Assembly: GCF_001457475.1 (NCBI RefSeq)
Contig: NZ_LN831029.1
Coordinates: forward strand, 6,572,001 to 6,636,000
From: Achromobacter xylosoxidans
GTDB lineage: Bacteria; Pseudomonadota; Gammaproteobacteria; Burkholderiales; Burkholderiaceae_B
Reading direction: 5' to 3'
DNA length: 64,000 nt
Every line of letters starts with the position of its first letter. Position 1 is the stretch's first letter. The notes under the pieces were generated by a model. That model saw nothing but the letters and a program-made list of their open reading frames with translations, searched no databases and was not told the DNA's origin. Positions 34,899 to 44,697 of the stretch are shown piece by piece. The position numbers and the translations under genes were made by a program.

Positions 34899-35063
34899 AT
34901 GCGCGTGCTCTTCATCCTGATCCTGCTGGCCAATCTCGGCGTCTATGCGCTGGGCCAGGGGTGGCTGGGCGCTCGGCCCGAAGACGAAGGGCGCGACACA
35001 CGGCGTTTCAGCCAGGAATTGAACCCGGGCGCGGTTACGCTGGTGCCGCGCAATCCTGCCTGA
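34899..35063 (+). CDS. Small membrane-anchored protein after coaX (54 residues)
   Basis: This frame starts at ATG 34899 with AAAGG upstream and ends at the TGA at 35063. It begins MRVLFILILLANLGVYALGQ, a single hydrophobic helix, then a charged linker and ELNPGAVTLVPRNPA. In related betaproteobacteria the gene after coaX often encodes a membrane-anchored SPOR-type protein with a similar N-terminus and an LNP segment; here the SPOR part is absent. It may be a trimmed version. The function is unknown. Confidence 0.6.
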   Translation: MRVLFILILLANLGVYALGQGWLGARPEDEGRDTRRFSQELNPGAVTLVPRNPA

Positions 35064-35074
35064 CCCGCCCGGCG

Positions 35075-36343
35075 TCAACCCAGCCAGGGCGCCAATGCGT
35101 CCATGGTCCGCGCCGTGGCGCCCGAATGGCTGGCGAACCATGCCCGCGCCGCCTGACTGGCAGCCTGCCGCGCGGCGGGGTCCTCCAGCAGCGCCAGCGC
35201 CGCCGCCACGGCCTGGTCGGGGTCCGGCTGGCGCTGCGCGGCACCAGCCTCGATGGCATCGCTGGCGGCCTGCTCGAAATTGAAAGTGTGCGGTCCCACG
35301 ATCACCGGCACGCCGGCGGCGCAGGCCTCGATCAGGTTCTGCCCGCCCAACGGCGCAAAACTGCCGGCGACCACGGCCACGTCGGCCGCGGCGTAATGGA
35401 ATGCCATTTCCCCAAGGGAGTCCCCCAATACCACGACCGTGTCCGGTCCAGGCACCTGTCCGGACGACCGCCTGACATAAGCCACGCCGGCCTGCTCCAG
35501 CAGCGCCGCCGCGGCATCGAACCGCTGCGGGTGGCGCGGAATCAGCAGGAACAGCGGTCCACCGGGCAGGCCGGCGCGATGCTTGAGCGCATCGATGAAG
35601 GGTGCATCCTCGCCTTCGCGGGTGCTGGCCAGGGCGATCACCGGCCGGCCCAGGCTGGCCCGCCAGGCCTGCCCCGCCCGCACTTGCGCCTCAGGCAGCG
35701 ACAGATCGAACTTCAGGTTGCCGGATACGCGAGGGCGGGACACGCCGGCCCGGGCCAGCCGCCCGGCGTCCGCCGCGGTCTGCGCCAGCACCATGTCCAG
35801 GCCCGCCAATGCCTCGCGCATGACGCCGCCCATCCGGCCGGACTGACGTAGCGAAGACGCCGAAAAGCGGGCGCTGACCAACGCCATCGGTACCGCCGCG
35901 CGCCGCGCCGCGGCCAAAAGGTTGGGCCAGATTTCGCGTTCCACGAGAATGCCGCAACGGGGCGCCGTGGCGGCCATGAAACGCCGCGTCGCGCCCGGAA
36001 AATCATAGGGCAGCCAGGCCTGTCGCAATTGGCCCCGGGCGATCGCATCCGCGAACAGACGCGCACCTTCGGCCCGGCCGGTTGCGGTGATATGAGTCAG
36101 CAGCACTGGCAGGCCGCGGTCCAGCAGCGCTTGCAGCAACGGCTGCGCGGCGCGCGTCTCGCCCAGGCTGACGGCATGCACCCAGACCGGCGCATCGGCG
36201 GCGCGGGCCGACCGGATCTTGCCGAACCGCTCTGGCGAGAAGATTTCCCATTCGCCTCCCGCGCGTTTGGCGCGGCGGGCCATCCATAGCCAGACCAGGG
36301 GCGCGAGCGCCCGCAACCCCAGGGTATAGACGGCCCGGTTCAT
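35075..36343 (-). CDS. waaA: 3-deoxy-D-manno-octulosonic acid (Kdo) transferase
   Basis: WaaA adds Kdo to lipid A precursor at the inner membrane. The 422-residue GT30 enzyme has an N-terminal anchor (YTLGLRALAPLVWLWMARR), the catalytic Glu as E62 in VWVHAVSLGETRAAQPLL, and a C-terminal NDP-type site (FAPLGGQNLIEACAAGVPVI). ATG 36343 shares its A with the waaC stop (TGATG). Whether it adds one or two Kdo residues cannot be told from sequence; Bordetella LPS has a single Kdo. Confidence 0.93.
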   Translation of the reverse strand: MNRAVYTLGLRALAPLVWLWMARRAKRAGGEWEIFSPERFGKIRSARAADAPVWVHAVSLGETRAAQPLLQALLDRGLPVLLTHITATGRAEGARLFADAIARGQLRQAWLPYDFPGATRRFMAATAPRCGILVEREIWPNLLAAARRAAVPMALVSARFSASSLRQSGRMGGVMREALAGLDMVLAQTAADAGRLARAGVSRPRVSGNLKFDLSLPEAQVRAGQAWRASLGRPVIALASTREGEDAPFIDALKHRAGLPGGPLFLLIPRHPQRFDAAAALLEQAGVAYVRRSSGQVPGPDTVVVLGDSLGEMAFHYAAADVAVVAGSFAPLGGQNLIEACAAGVPVIVGPHTFNFEQAASDAIEAGAAQRQPDPDQAVAAALALLEDPAARQAASQAARAWFASHSGATARTMDALAPWLG

Positions 36344-37389
36344 CAGTGAGCAGCCAGCGCCTGCTCGACCGATGCCATCACGGCCTCGCGCGATGGCGAC
36401 GCGCCGCGGTCGCCCAGGCTGGCCGTGTAGTTCGAGCCGACCAACGGCGTGCGCACCGGCGTGGAAGCCCGGTAGATGCCGATAGTGGGGCGCCCAAGCG
36501 CGGCCGACAAGTGTGTCAGTCCGCTGTCCAGCCCGACCATCAGGCGTGAACCGGCCAGCAGCCGGGCCACCGACGTCAGGTCCATGCGTGGCATCACCTC
36601 GACGTCTTCCATGCCAGCCACCAGCAGACGCGCGCGCTCGGCCTCCTGCTCGTTGCCCGCCAGCAACTTGAGCGCACAGCCGGCGTCGCGCAGCCGGCGG
36701 AAGACGGCGCGCCAATCATCCTCGGGCCACAGTTTGTCGTCGCGGCTGGCCGACGGCATGATCACCGCGTAGCCGCGGTCGGTATCCAGATGGTGCAGGC
36801 GTGGCAATTCCGTCGCATCCAGGCCTTCGCTGGAGATTTCGTGGACGGCGTCGGCGTTGTCGCGCCCCTGGCCGGACGCGCGGGAAAACGCCTGCAGCCC
36901 GAAATCGGGTTGACCACCATATTGGTATCCAAAGGTCAGCGACGCCAGTTTGCGCTGACGAATGACCGCGGGCTGCCAGAACTCCACCCGATGGCGGACG
37001 TTGTAGAACAGCGATGCCAGCGGTTCCCGCGCGGAACGCCAATCCAGGCCATGGCGCACGCCTTGCGCCTGGCGCACCAGCCAGGCGGATTTCAGCAAAG
37101 CCTGCATATCCAGCACGATGTCGTACCGCTTCGAGCGCAGGCGCTCTTTCAGCGCCTGGCGTTCGGCCCGCACCTGGCTCGACCACCAGGCCTTGCGCCA
37201 CCGTCGGTGGGCCACCTTGATGACCTCGTTGACAGCGGGGTGCCACGCGGGGATTTCAGCGAAGGCTTCTTCGGCGATCCAGTCGATTTCAGCGTCCGGC
37301 ACGTGGCGGGCGATGTCGGAAATGGCGGGCAGCATGTGCACCAGATCGCCTAATGACGACGTACGGACAATGAGAATGCGAGTTGGCAT
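36343..37389 (-). CDS. waaC: LPS heptosyltransferase I
   Basis: WaaC is the GT9 enzyme adding the first heptose to Kdo. The 348-residue protein begins MPTRILIVRTSSLGDLVHML, the heptosyltransferase I signature, and ends with the nucleotide-sugar site MVGLDSGLTHLSAALGRPTIGIY. The start at ATG 37389 fits this signature; an in-frame ATG at 37437 would add 16 residues. It is the first gene of the leftward waaC-waaA pair, divergent from wlbA with a 123-base gap that holds promoters for both directions. Confidence 0.93.
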   Translation of the reverse strand: MPTRILIVRTSSLGDLVHMLPAISDIARHVPDAEIDWIAEEAFAEIPAWHPAVNEVIKVAHRRWRKAWWSSQVRAERQALKERLRSKRYDIVLDMQALLKSAWLVRQAQGVRHGLDWRSAREPLASLFYNVRHRVEFWQPAVIRQRKLASLTFGYQYGGQPDFGLQAFSRASGQGRDNADAVHEISSEGLDATELPRLHHLDTDRGYAVIMPSASRDDKLWPEDDWRAVFRRLRDAGCALKLLAGNEQEAERARLLVAGMEDVEVMPRMDLTSVARLLAGSRLMVGLDSGLTHLSAALGRPTIGIYRASTPVRTPLVGSNYTASLGDRGASPSREAVMASVEQALAAH

Positions 37390-37512
37390 CGATTGGAAAA
37401 GGCGGGTTGTGCGCTCGTAACGCAGCCCGGTCTTCAAGTATTATTACGCTCTATTCCGGGAGGGGCTGTCGAATTATCCCGGCAATTTACAACAAAACAA
37501 CCTATTCTCCCG

Positions 37513-38565
37513 ATGACCGCTAATCCAGTTACCGACCGCAAGGTTCGTTTCGCCCTGGTAGGGTGTGGGCGTATTTCCAAGAACCACATCGGAGCCATTG
37601 CTCAGCACAGCGACCGTGCGGAGCTGGTGGATGTCTGTGACACCAATCCCGCCGCGCTGAAAGCCGCCGCGGAAGCCACCGGTGCGCGTCCCTTTGCCTC
37701 ACTGACCGAATTGCTGGCCCATACTACGGCGGACGCGGTCATTCTGGCCACGCCATCGGGTCTACACCCCTGGCAGGCCATTGAAGTCGCGCAATCCGGC
37801 CGCCATGTGGTCAGCGAAAAACCCATGGCCACCCGCTGGGAAGATGCCAAGCGCATGGTGAAGGCGTGCGACGACGCAAACGTGCGCCTGTTCGTCGTCA
37901 AGCAGAACCGCCGCAACGCAACGCTGCAGCTGCTCAAGAAGGCCATCGACAGCGGCCGCTTCGGCCGTATCTATATGGTGACGGTCAACGTTTTCTGGAC
38001 CCGTCCCCAAGACTATTACGATGCCGCCCGCTGGCGCGGCAAGTGGGAGTGGGATGGCGGCGCCTTCATGAACCAGGCGAGCCATTACGTCGACCTGCTC
38101 GATTGGCTGGTGGGTCCCGTGGAAAGCGTGTACGCCTACACCGCCACGCTGGCTCGCCGCATCGAAGCCGAAGACACCGGCGTGGCCGCGATCCGCTGGC
38201 GCCATGGCGCCATGGGCTCGATCAACGTCACCATGCTGACCTACCCGCAGAACCTGGAAGGCTCCATCACCATCCTGGGCGAAAAGGGCACCGTGCGCGT
38301 GGGCGGGGTCGCCGTCAACCGCATCGACGAATGGAAATTCGCCGACGAGCATCCCGACGACGCCAAGATCCGTGAAGCCAACTACGAGACCACGTCGGTC
38401 TACGGCTTTGGCCATCCGCTCTATTACGACAACGTCATCCGCGTGCTGCGTGGTGAATGCGAACCCGAGACCGACGGACGCGAAGGCCTGCAGTCGCTGG
38501 CCCTGCTGACCGCCATCTACCGCTCCGCGCGCGACGGCCTGCGCGTACCGCTGCCGCTGGACTGA
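37513..38565 (+). CDS. wlbA: UDP-GlcNAc-uronate 3-dehydrogenase (Gfo/Idh/MocA family)
   Basis: WlbA oxidises C3 of UDP-N-acetylglucosaminuronate, the first dedicated step toward 2,3-diacetamido-uronic acids. The 350-residue protein has a Rossmann fold start ([20 protein letters not shown]), the catalytic Lys in [14 protein letters not shown] (K103) and the sugar-binding block [20 protein letters not shown]. Its neighbours wlbB and wlbC do the next steps. The UDP-GlcNAc 6-dehydrogenase needed to make its substrate is not in the window. ATG 37513 opens the rightward glycan operon. Confidence 0.93.
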   Translation: MTANPVTDRKVRFALVGCGRISKNHIGAIAQHSDRAELVDVCDTNPAALKAAAEATGARPFASLTELLAHTTADAVILATPSGLHPWQAIEVAQSGRHVVSEKPMATRWEDAKRMVKACDDANVRLFVVKQNRRNATLQLLKKAIDSGRFGRIYMVTVNVFWTRPQDYYDAARWRGKWEWDGGAFMNQASHYVDLLDWLVGPVESVYAYTATLARRIEAEDTGVAAIRWRHGAMGSINVTMLTYPQNLEGSITILGEKGTVRVGGVAVNRIDEWKFADEHPDDAKIREANYETTSVYGFGHPLYYDNVIRVLRGECEPETDGREGLQSLALLTAIYRSARDGLRVPLPLD

Positions 38566-38570
38566 GCATC

Positions 38571-39140
38571 ATGAGCATCCATTCCACCGCTATCGTCGAC
38601 GACGGCGCGCAGATCGGCGCCGGCACCCGCGTCTGGCACTGGGTCCACGTTTCGGGCGGCGCCGTCATCGGCGAGGCCTGTTCGCTGGGCCAGAACGTCT
38701 ACGTCGGCAATCGCGTCAAGATCGGCAATCGCGTCAAGATCCAGAACAACGTCTCCGTCTACGACAACGTGACGCTCGAGGATGACGTGTTCTGCGGCCC
38801 CAGCATGGTGTTCACCAATGTGTACAACCCGCGCGCGGCCATCGAACGCAAGAATGAATACCGCGATACGGTCGTGCGCCAGGGCGCCACGCTGGGCGCC
38901 AACTGCACCATCGTGTGCGGCTCGACCGTGGGCCGCTACGCCTTTGTCGGCGCCGGCGCCGTGGTCAACCGCGACGTGCCCGATTTCGCCCTGGTGGTAG
39001 GCGTGCCCGCCCGCCAGATCGGCTGGATGAGCCGCCATGGCGAACAGCTGGACCTGCCGCTGACCGGCAGCGGGCAGACCACCTGCCCGGCAACCGGCGA
39101 CCAATACGTACTCAAAGACGGCGTCTGCCAACTGGTGTGA
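38571..39140 (+). CDS. wlbB: UDP-amino-sugar N-acetyltransferase, left-handed beta-helix type
   Basis: WlbB acetylates the 3-amino group of UDP-GlcNAc3NA. The 189-residue hexapeptide-repeat protein shows [19 protein letters not shown], then repeats such as [16 protein letters not shown], and [14 protein letters not shown]. It ends with a small cysteine-bearing tail ([20 protein letters not shown]). The catalytic His is expected in the VWHWVHV region. It starts five bases after wlbA and ends six bases before wlbC, so the three form one operon. Confidence 0.92.
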   Translation: MSIHSTAIVDDGAQIGAGTRVWHWVHVSGGAVIGEACSLGQNVYVGNRVKIGNRVKIQNNVSVYDNVTLEDDVFCGPSMVFTNVYNPRAAIERKNEYRDTVVRQGATLGANCTIVCGSTVGRYAFVGAGAVVNRDVPDFALVVGVPARQIGWMSRHGEQLDLPLTGSGQTTCPATGDQYVLKDGVCQLV

Positions 39141-39146
39141 GACAAC

Positions 39147-40247
39147 ATGCAATTCATTGACCTGAAGAAGCAGTACCAAGTCCTGCGCGACCCGATCAAT
39201 GCACGTATCCAGGCCGTGCTGGATCATGGCCAGTACATCATGGGTCCCGAGGTCAAGGAGCTGGAAGCCGCGCTGTGCGCCTATACGGGCGCCAAGCACT
39301 GCATTACGGTCGCCTCCGGCACCGAAGCGCTGCTGATCGCGCTGATGGCCCTGGGGGTGAAGGCCGGCGACGAAGTCATCACCACCTCGTTCACGTTCGT
39401 GGCGACGGCGGAAGTCATCGTGCTGCTGGGCGCCGTGCCGGTGTTCGTGGATGTCGAGCCTGATACCTGCAACATCAAGGTTTCGGAAATCGAGGCCAAG
39501 ATCACGCCTCGCACCAAGGCCATCATCCCGGTGTCGCTGTACGGCCAGTGCGGCGACATGGACGAGGTCAATGCCATCGCCGACAAGCACGGCATCACCG
39601 TCATCGAAGACGCCGCGCAGAGCTTCGGCGCCACCTACAAAGGCAAGAAGAGCTGCAACCTGTCCAAGATCGGCTGCACCAGTTTCTTCCCGAGCAAGCC
39701 CCTGGGCTGCTACGGCGACGGGGGTGCGCTGTTCACCAACGACGACGAGCTGGCCCAGGCCATGCGTGAAATCCGCGTGCATGGCCAATCGGCCCGCTAT
39801 TACCACACCCGCATCGGGGTGGGTGGCCGCATGGACACGCTGCAATGCGCCGTGGTGCTGGGCAAGCTGGAGCGCTTCGAATGGGAAGTGGAACAGCGCA
39901 TCAAGATCGGCGCGCGCTACCAGCAGTTGCTGGCCGACCTGCCGGGCGGTGCCCGCACGGTCACGGTGCGTCCGGATCGCGACAGTGTCTGGGCCCAGTT
40001 CACGGTCATGGTGCCCAATCGCGAAGCCGTGATCGCGCACCTGAAGGAAGCCGGCATCCCGACGGCAATCCACTACCCGCGGCCCATCCACGCTCAACCG
40101 GCCTATGCCGCATTCGCCGCGGCCGAAGGCGCCACGCCGGTGTCCGACACCCTCGCCGCCACCGTCATGAGCCTGCCGATGCACCCGGACCTGGATGAAG
40201 CGACCCAGGATCAGATCGTCGCCGCGCTGCGCGCAGCACTGGGCTGA
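39147..40247 (+). CDS. wlbC: UDP-2-acetamido-3-keto-glucuronate 3-aminotransferase (DegT family)
   Basis: WlbC is the PLP enzyme that aminates C3 of the keto sugar made by WlbA, with glutamate as donor. The 366-residue protein starts MQFIDLKKQYQVLRDPINAR and has the PLP-binding Lys in FFPSKPLGCYGDGGALFT. The Asp for the PLP ring is in VIEDAAQSFGA. It is one of four DegT-family aminotransferases in this locus. After it, instead of the expected epimerase gene wlbD, there is an 82-base gap with a stem-loop and then wlbE. Confidence 0.93.
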   Translation: MQFIDLKKQYQVLRDPINARIQAVLDHGQYIMGPEVKELEAALCAYTGAKHCITVASGTEALLIALMALGVKAGDEVITTSFTFVATAEVIVLLGAVPVFVDVEPDTCNIKVSEIEAKITPRTKAIIPVSLYGQCGDMDEVNAIADKHGITVIEDAAQSFGATYKGKKSCNLSKIGCTSFFPSKPLGCYGDGGALFTNDDELAQAMREIRVHGQSARYYHTRIGVGGRMDTLQCAVVLGKLERFEWEVEQRIKIGARYQQLLADLPGGARTVTVRPDRDSVWAQFTVMVPNREAVIAHLKEAGIPTAIHYPRPIHAQPAYAAFAAAEGATPVSDTLAATVMSLPMHPDLDEATQDQIVAALRAALG

Positions 40248-40255
40248 TGTCCTGC

Positions 40256-40285
40256 TGGCACGGTGCCCACCGCGGCGCCGTGCCA
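40256..40285. repeat. Stem-loop in the wlbC-wlbE gap, where wlbD would be expected
   Basis: TGGCACGGTGC and GCGCCGTGCCA form an 11-bp stem with one G-T pair around an 8-base loop. There is no T run, so it is not a classical terminator. It lies 9 bases after the wlbC stop. Confidence 0.5.
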
Positions 40286-40329
40286 GACACACCGCCACAC
40301 CCCTGGCGGCGACACGCTACGATGTCGGC

Positions 40330-41589
40330 ATGAATATCCTGCTTATCAACCATTACGCCGGTTCGCCTCGGCACGGAATGGAATTCCGGCCGTATTATCT
40401 GGCCCGCGAATGGGTGCGACAAGGCCATCGCGTCACCATCGTCGCCAGCAGCGTCTCGCACCTGCGCCAGCAGAATCCCGCCGTTTCATCCCCCGTCACA
40501 CGTGAACAGATCGACGGCGTCGATTATCTCTGGTTGCGCACCCACCCCTACGCCGGCAATGGCGCCAAGCGCCTGCTCAATATGCTGCAGTTCACGGCAA
40601 AGGTCCGCGGCATGGCTCGCGAACTGGCCGCGGACCTTCCCGATGTCGTCATCGCCTCGTCGACCTATCCTTATGACATCTGGCCCGCCGCGAAAATCGC
40701 CCGCATCGCCGGGGCCAAACTCGTCTACGAAGTCCATGACCTCTGGCCATTGACGCCGCGGCTGCTGGGCGGTTTTTCCGAACGGCATCCCATGATCTTC
40801 TCCATGCAGCTGGCGGAAGACTACGCCTGCCGGCATGCCGACAAGGTCATCTCCCTGTTGCCTGGCACCGCGCCGCATCTGCAAGGCCGCGGCATGGCCC
40901 CGGACAAGTTCGGCTACATCCCCAACGGATTCGATCCCGCCGAAACCGCTCGTGCGCTGCCTCCCCCCGTCGAAGCGCGCATCACCGAATTCACGCGCCA
41001 ATTCAAGGCCACCTGCGTCTATGCCGGCGGCCACGCCGTATCGAATGCGCTGGATCCGATGATCGAGGCCGCGGCAAGACCGGAATCCGCGAACGTGGGA
41101 TACCTGCTGGTCGGCAAAGGCGTAGAGAAGGCACGCTTGATGCAGCGGGCTCAATCATTGGGCCTGAAGAACATCCTGTTCCTGGATCCGGTGGAAAAAC
41201 CCACGATCCCGACCCTGCTGTCCCTCGCTGACATTGCCTACATCGGTTGGCACGACAGCCCGCTCTACCAGTTCGGGACCAGCCCCAACAAATTGTTCGA
41301 CTACATGCTGGCGGGACTGCCCGTCGTTCACGCCACGAGTTCCCCTTACGACCTGGTGAGCGACGCGGATTGCGGTATCAGCGTCCCCGCGGATGACGTG
41401 CCGGCCATCGCCGGCGCAATCAGCGACCTGGCCAACTTACCAAAAACTGAACGTCAAGCATTGGGGGCACGTGGAAAGGCCTTTGTGCAGCAACGCCACA
41501 GCTACCCCTTCCTGGCTCGCCAATTCCTCGAGTCGCTTGGCGATGCCGTGCATGGCTCCACTACAATCCCGGTTTCGCAACGTCCTTAG
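40330..41589 (+). CDS. wlbE: GT4-family glycosyltransferase (WlbE-like)
   Basis: The 419-residue protein begins [20 protein letters not shown] and ends with the GT4 GT-B fold nucleotide-sugar site ([20 protein letters not shown]). It resembles WbuB-type N-acetyl amino-sugar transferases. Its position between wlbC and wlbF matches bplE/wlbE of Bordetella. It probably adds an amino-uronic or amino sugar to the band A-type oligosaccharide; the exact linkage is unknown. The wlbF start lies within 20 bases after its stop. Confidence 0.82.
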   Translation: MNILLINHYAGSPRHGMEFRPYYLAREWVRQGHRVTIVASSVSHLRQQNPAVSSPVTREQIDGVDYLWLRTHPYAGNGAKRLLNMLQFTAKVRGMARELAADLPDVVIASSTYPYDIWPAAKIARIAGAKLVYEVHDLWPLTPRLLGGFSERHPMIFSMQLAEDYACRHADKVISLLPGTAPHLQGRGMAPDKFGYIPNGFDPAETARALPPPVEARITEFTRQFKATCVYAGGHAVSNALDPMIEAAARPESANVGYLLVGKGVEKARLMQRAQSLGLKNILFLDPVEKPTIPTLLSLADIAYIGWHDSPLYQFGTSPNKLFDYMLAGLPVVHATSSPYDLVSDADCGISVPADDVPAIAGAISDLANLPKTERQALGARGKAFVQQRHSYPFLARQFLESLGDAVHGSTTIPVSQRP

Positions 41590-41605
41590 CCGCCAGGCCA
41601 CGAAC

Positions 41606-42784
41606 ATGTCTTTCATTCCCTTCGCACTACCTGACATTGGCGACGCCGAAATCACGGCCGTCACTGAAGCCATGAAGTCGGGGTGGCTCACTACGGGGCC
41701 CAACGCCCGAGCGTTCGAGCAGGAATTCGCGGCCTTCATCGGCAGTGGCGTGGAAGCCGTGGCGGTGAACTCGGCAACCGCCGGCCTGCACCTGGCCCTG
41801 GAAGCCATCGGCGTGGGCGAGGGCGACGAAGTCATCACCACCACTCACACCTTCACCGCCAGCGCCGAAGTTGCCCGCTACCTTGGGGCTGAACCCGTGC
41901 TGGTGGACATCGATCCTGATACCTTTTGTGTCAGCCCCGAGGCCGTGGAGCGTGCCATCACGCCGCGCACCAAGGCGATCATCCCGGTGCACTACGGTGG
42001 CCTGTCCTGTGACATGACCGCCATCCTCGACATCGCCCGCCGCCACGGACTGCGCGTCATCGAAGACGCGGCGCACGCCCTACCCTGCACCTGGAAAGGC
42101 GAACTGATCGGCGGCCTGGCCAGCGACATCACGGTCTATAGCTTCTACGCCACCAAGACCCTCGCCACCGGCGAGGGCGGCATGGTGGTCACGCGCGATC
42201 CGGCACTGGCCAAGCGTTGCCGCGTCATGCGGCTGCATGGCATCGACCGCGATGCCTTTGATCGCTTCACGTCGAAAAAGCCGGCGTGGTACTACGAAAT
42301 CGTGGCTCCCGGATTCAAGTACAACCTGCCGGACACCGCCGCGGCGATGGGCCGCATACAGCTGGCGCGGGTGCGAGAAATGCGCGACCGCCGCGCCGCC
42401 ATCGCCGCACGCTACGACAACGCATTCGCCGATCTGCCGCTCACCTTGCCGCCAAGTCCCGAACGGCTGGCCGCTCGCGGCTACGACGTCAGCGACACAC
42501 ACGCATGGCACCTGTATGTATTGCGCCTGTCCGCGGACGCGCCGATCGGCCGGGATGATTTCATCGTGCGCATGACGGAAGCCGGGGTCGGTTGCAGCGT
42601 GCACTACGTACCGTTGCATCTGCAGCCCTATTGGCGTGACCGCTACGGCCTTCAGCCCGGCATGTTCCCGCATTCGCAACGGGCCTACGAATGCATGGTG
42701 AGCCTGCCGATCTATTCACGCATGACCGATGATGAAGTCGCGCGTGTCATCAGTGCCGTCGAGACGCTGCTTCGCCGCCGATGA
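41606..42784 (+). CDS. wlbF: DegT-family nucleotide-sugar aminotransferase (WlbF-like)
   Basis: The 392-residue PLP enzyme starts [19 protein letters not shown] and carries the PLP Lys in [18 protein letters not shown]. DegT enzymes that act after a 4,6-dehydratase put an amino group on C4 of a 6-deoxy sugar. WlbL in this locus is such a dehydratase, so WlbF is the likely partner for a 2-acetamido-4-amino-6-deoxy sugar. TACAAT at 41562-41567 could be an internal promoter. Its stop overlaps wlbG as ATGA. Confidence 0.88.
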   Translation: MSFIPFALPDIGDAEITAVTEAMKSGWLTTGPNARAFEQEFAAFIGSGVEAVAVNSATAGLHLALEAIGVGEGDEVITTTHTFTASAEVARYLGAEPVLVDIDPDTFCVSPEAVERAITPRTKAIIPVHYGGLSCDMTAILDIARRHGLRVIEDAAHALPCTWKGELIGGLASDITVYSFYATKTLATGEGGMVVTRDPALAKRCRVMRLHGIDRDAFDRFTSKKPAWYYEIVAPGFKYNLPDTAAAMGRIQLARVREMRDRRAAIAARYDNAFADLPLTLPPSPERLAARGYDVSDTHAWHLYVLRLSADAPIGRDDFIVRMTEAGVGCSVHYVPLHLQPYWRDRYGLQPGMFPHSQRAYECMVSLPIYSRMTDDEVARVISAVETLLRRR

Positions 42785-43374
42785 AACGGTTGTTCGACTT
42801 TGTCGTTTCCCTGCTGGGCCTGATCGTCCTGTCACCACTGTTCCTGGTCATCGCGGTGGCCATCAAGCGCGACTCGCCCGGCCCGGTGTTTTTCCGCCAG
42901 GTGCGTGTAGGCAAGGACGGCCGGACCTTCCGGATCCACAAGTTCCGCAGCATGACGGTCAGCACCGCTGGCAATTCGAAAGAGATCACCGTTGGCGGTG
43001 ACGCCCGCATCACGCGCACGGGAGCCTGGATCCGCCACTGGAAGCTGGATGAACTGCCTCAGCTCATCGACGTACTGGCCGGCAGCATGAGCGTGGTGGG
43101 TCCACGTCCTGAAGTGCCCCGGTATGTCGCGCTCTATCCCGACGCGCAACGACGCGTCGTGCTGTCAGTGAAACCAGGCATTACCGACTTGGCATCCATC
43201 CAGTTCCGGCATGAGAACGAGCTGCTGGCGCGCGCCAGCGATCCGGAACAGGCCTACCGCGAACAGATCCTGCCCGAAAAACTGCGGCTCCAGAGTGAAT
43301 ATGTGCGCACGCGCTCCTTCATCGGCGACATGAAAATCCTTGTCGCGACTTTCGCCGCCATTTTCAGGCGGTAA
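42781..43374 (+). CDS. wlbG: Initiating bacterial sugar transferase (WlbG-like)
   Basis: The 197-residue membrane enzyme belongs to the monotopic phosphoglycosyl transferase family of PglC and WcaJ C-terminal domains. It places a sugar-1-phosphate on undecaprenyl phosphate to start the glycan. It shows the membrane hairpin ([23 protein letters not shown]), the basic block [15 protein letters not shown], the catalytic Asp-Glu dyad D90-E91 in [12 protein letters not shown], and [10 protein letters not shown]. This implies a lipid-linked intermediate assembled on the cytoplasmic face and then flipped. Confidence 0.92.
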   Translation: MKRLFDFVVSLLGLIVLSPLFLVIAVAIKRDSPGPVFFRQVRVGKDGRTFRIHKFRSMTVSTAGNSKEITVGGDARITRTGAWIRHWKLDELPQLIDVLAGSMSVVGPRPEVPRYVALYPDAQRRVVLSVKPGITDLASIQFRHENELLARASDPEQAYREQILPEKLRLQSEYVRTRSFIGDMKILVATFAAIFRR

Positions 43375-43380
43375 ATATGT

Positions 43381-43440
43381 GTCCGAATACGTGTGCCAAT
43401 CACGAAATCGGACTCATTGATACATATTGATTCAGTCCGA
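43381..43440. promoter_or_regulatory. Mutually exclusive hairpin arms between wlbG and the next glycosyltransferase
   Basis: GTCCGA (43381-43386), TCGGAC (43408-43413) and GTCCGA (43435-43440) alternate with equal 21-base spacers. The middle copy can pair with either flank, so two competing stem-loops are possible. The whole gap 43375-43521 is AT-rich relative to flanking genes. An attenuation role is inference. Confidence 0.4.
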
Positions 43441-43474
43441 GAAACGTGACCGAAATATCGGCTGTGTTAGGCTG

Positions 43475-43504
43475 TTGCTAGACTGCCGTCTGACTCAATA
43501 TATA
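43475..43504 (+). promoter_or_regulatory. Candidate sigma-70 promoter for the second half of the glycan operon
   Basis: TTGCTA (43475-43480) and TATATA (43499-43504) are separated by 18 bases and precede the TTG start at 43522. Confidence 0.35.
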
Positions 43505-43521
43505 AAAAATCCGGCATCAGA

Positions 43522-44697
43522 TTGACTACCCATTCCGAACCCTCGTCAGCGGCAGATTCCGCATTCCAGACCGGCACCGCATCATCACTGAGAGTCGCGC
43601 TTCTGGGCGCGACGCGAAGCATACATACCGTACGATGGGCCAATGGCCTGAGCGAACGCGGCTACGACGTGCATCTGCTGTCGCTTGACGATCCTTCCTC
43701 GGACATCGCGGCAGCAGTCCATCAATACAAATTGCCCTGTGGCTCCCCCTGGGGATACTTCCTGGCTGTTTTCAAGCTGCGTCAACTGCTCTCCCGGATC
43801 AAGCCCGACCTGCTCAACACTCACTACGCGACCGGCTACGGCCTGCTGGCGCGACTGTCGGGCTTCCTGCCGAACCTGCTGTCGGCCTGGGGCAGCGATA
43901 TCTACGACTTCCCGAACAAGAGCCGCTGGCACCATGCCGCACTGGGCAAGACCCTGGACCGCGCAACGGCGCTCGGTGCGACCAGCCACGCCATGGCGAT
44001 TAAAATGCGTGAGTTGTCCAGCACCCCCATTTTTGTCACGCCCTTCGGCATCGACGAGCACCAATTCACACCCAGGCTTGTAAGGAATCCGTCAGACCAC
44101 ATTGTCATCGGCACGGTGAAGACACTGGAGGCGATTTATGGGATCGACACCTTGATCCAGGCGTTCGCAAAGCTCAAGGTCCGGCTTGCCATGACGCACC
44201 CCGATCTGGCTGATCGGCTGATGCTGCGGATCTATGGCGGCGGCAGCCAGTTCCACATGCTTGCATCGATGGCCGAAAGCCTCGGGCTCACGGATTGCGT
44301 CGAACTCAAGGGGCAGATTCCGCATGCCGACGTACCATCCGCGCTGGGCCAGCTGGACATCTATGTGGCGTTGAGCCGCCGCGACAGTTTTGGGGTGGCA
44401 ATCCTGGAAGCCTGCTCGAGCGGGCTACCCGTCGTCGTGTCCGATGCGGATGGCCCCGCCGAGGTCGTGCTCGATGGCGTGACGGGCTTCGTCGTGCCGA
44501 TCGAAGATGCCGATGCCGCCGCCCGCAAGCTCGAAACCCTGGTCCTGGATGCGCCGCTGCGCGCCCGGATGGGCGCGGCCGGCCGCGAACGCGTGCGCGA
44601 CCGCTACAGCTGGGATCACAGCCTCGACCTGATGCAGTTGGCCTACCGGGAAACCTTGCGCATCCACCACGGCCCCACGGCGCACGGCGCGTCATGA
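43522..44697 (+). CDS. GT4-family glycosyltransferase with TTG start
   Basis: The 391-residue GT-B glycosyltransferase shows LRVALLGATRSIHTVRWANG at the N-terminal Rossmann domain and the C-terminal GT4 signature SRRDSFGVAILEACSSGLPV. The frame has no ATG before the conserved part, and the first codon is TTG at 43522, giving a start MTTHSEPSSAADSA. This is an uncommon start. Base composition of this gene and its neighbours to about 49,900 is visibly less GC-rich than the housekeeping genes, which suggests later acquisition. The acceptor is unknown. Its stop overlaps the next gene as ATGA. Confidence 0.8.
   Translation: MTTHSEPSSAADSAFQTGTASSLRVALLGATRSIHTVRWANGLSERGYDVHLLSLDDPSSDIAAAVHQYKLPCGSPWGYFLAVFKLRQLLSRIKPDLLNTHYATGYGLLARLSGFLPNLLSAWGSDIYDFPNKSRWHHAALGKTLDRATALGATSHAMAIKMRELSSTPIFVTPFGIDEHQFTPRLVRNPSDHIVIGTVKTLEAIYGIDTLIQAFAKLKVRLAMTHPDLADRLMLRIYGGGSQFHMLASMAESLGLTDCVELKGQIPHADVPSALGQLDIYVALSRRDSFGVAILEACSSGLPVVVSDADGPAEVVLDGVTGFVVPIEDADAAARKLETLVLDAPLRARMGAAGRERVRDRYSWDHSLDLMQLAYRETLRIHHGPTAHGAS

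Noticed and set aside
43366..43378. GGCGGTAAATATG at the end of wlbG, similar to the ops/JUMPStart element of O-antigen operons.
   Set aside because: Only the first seven bases match, and they are the last Arg codon and stop codon of wlbG. The rest of JUMPStart is missing.
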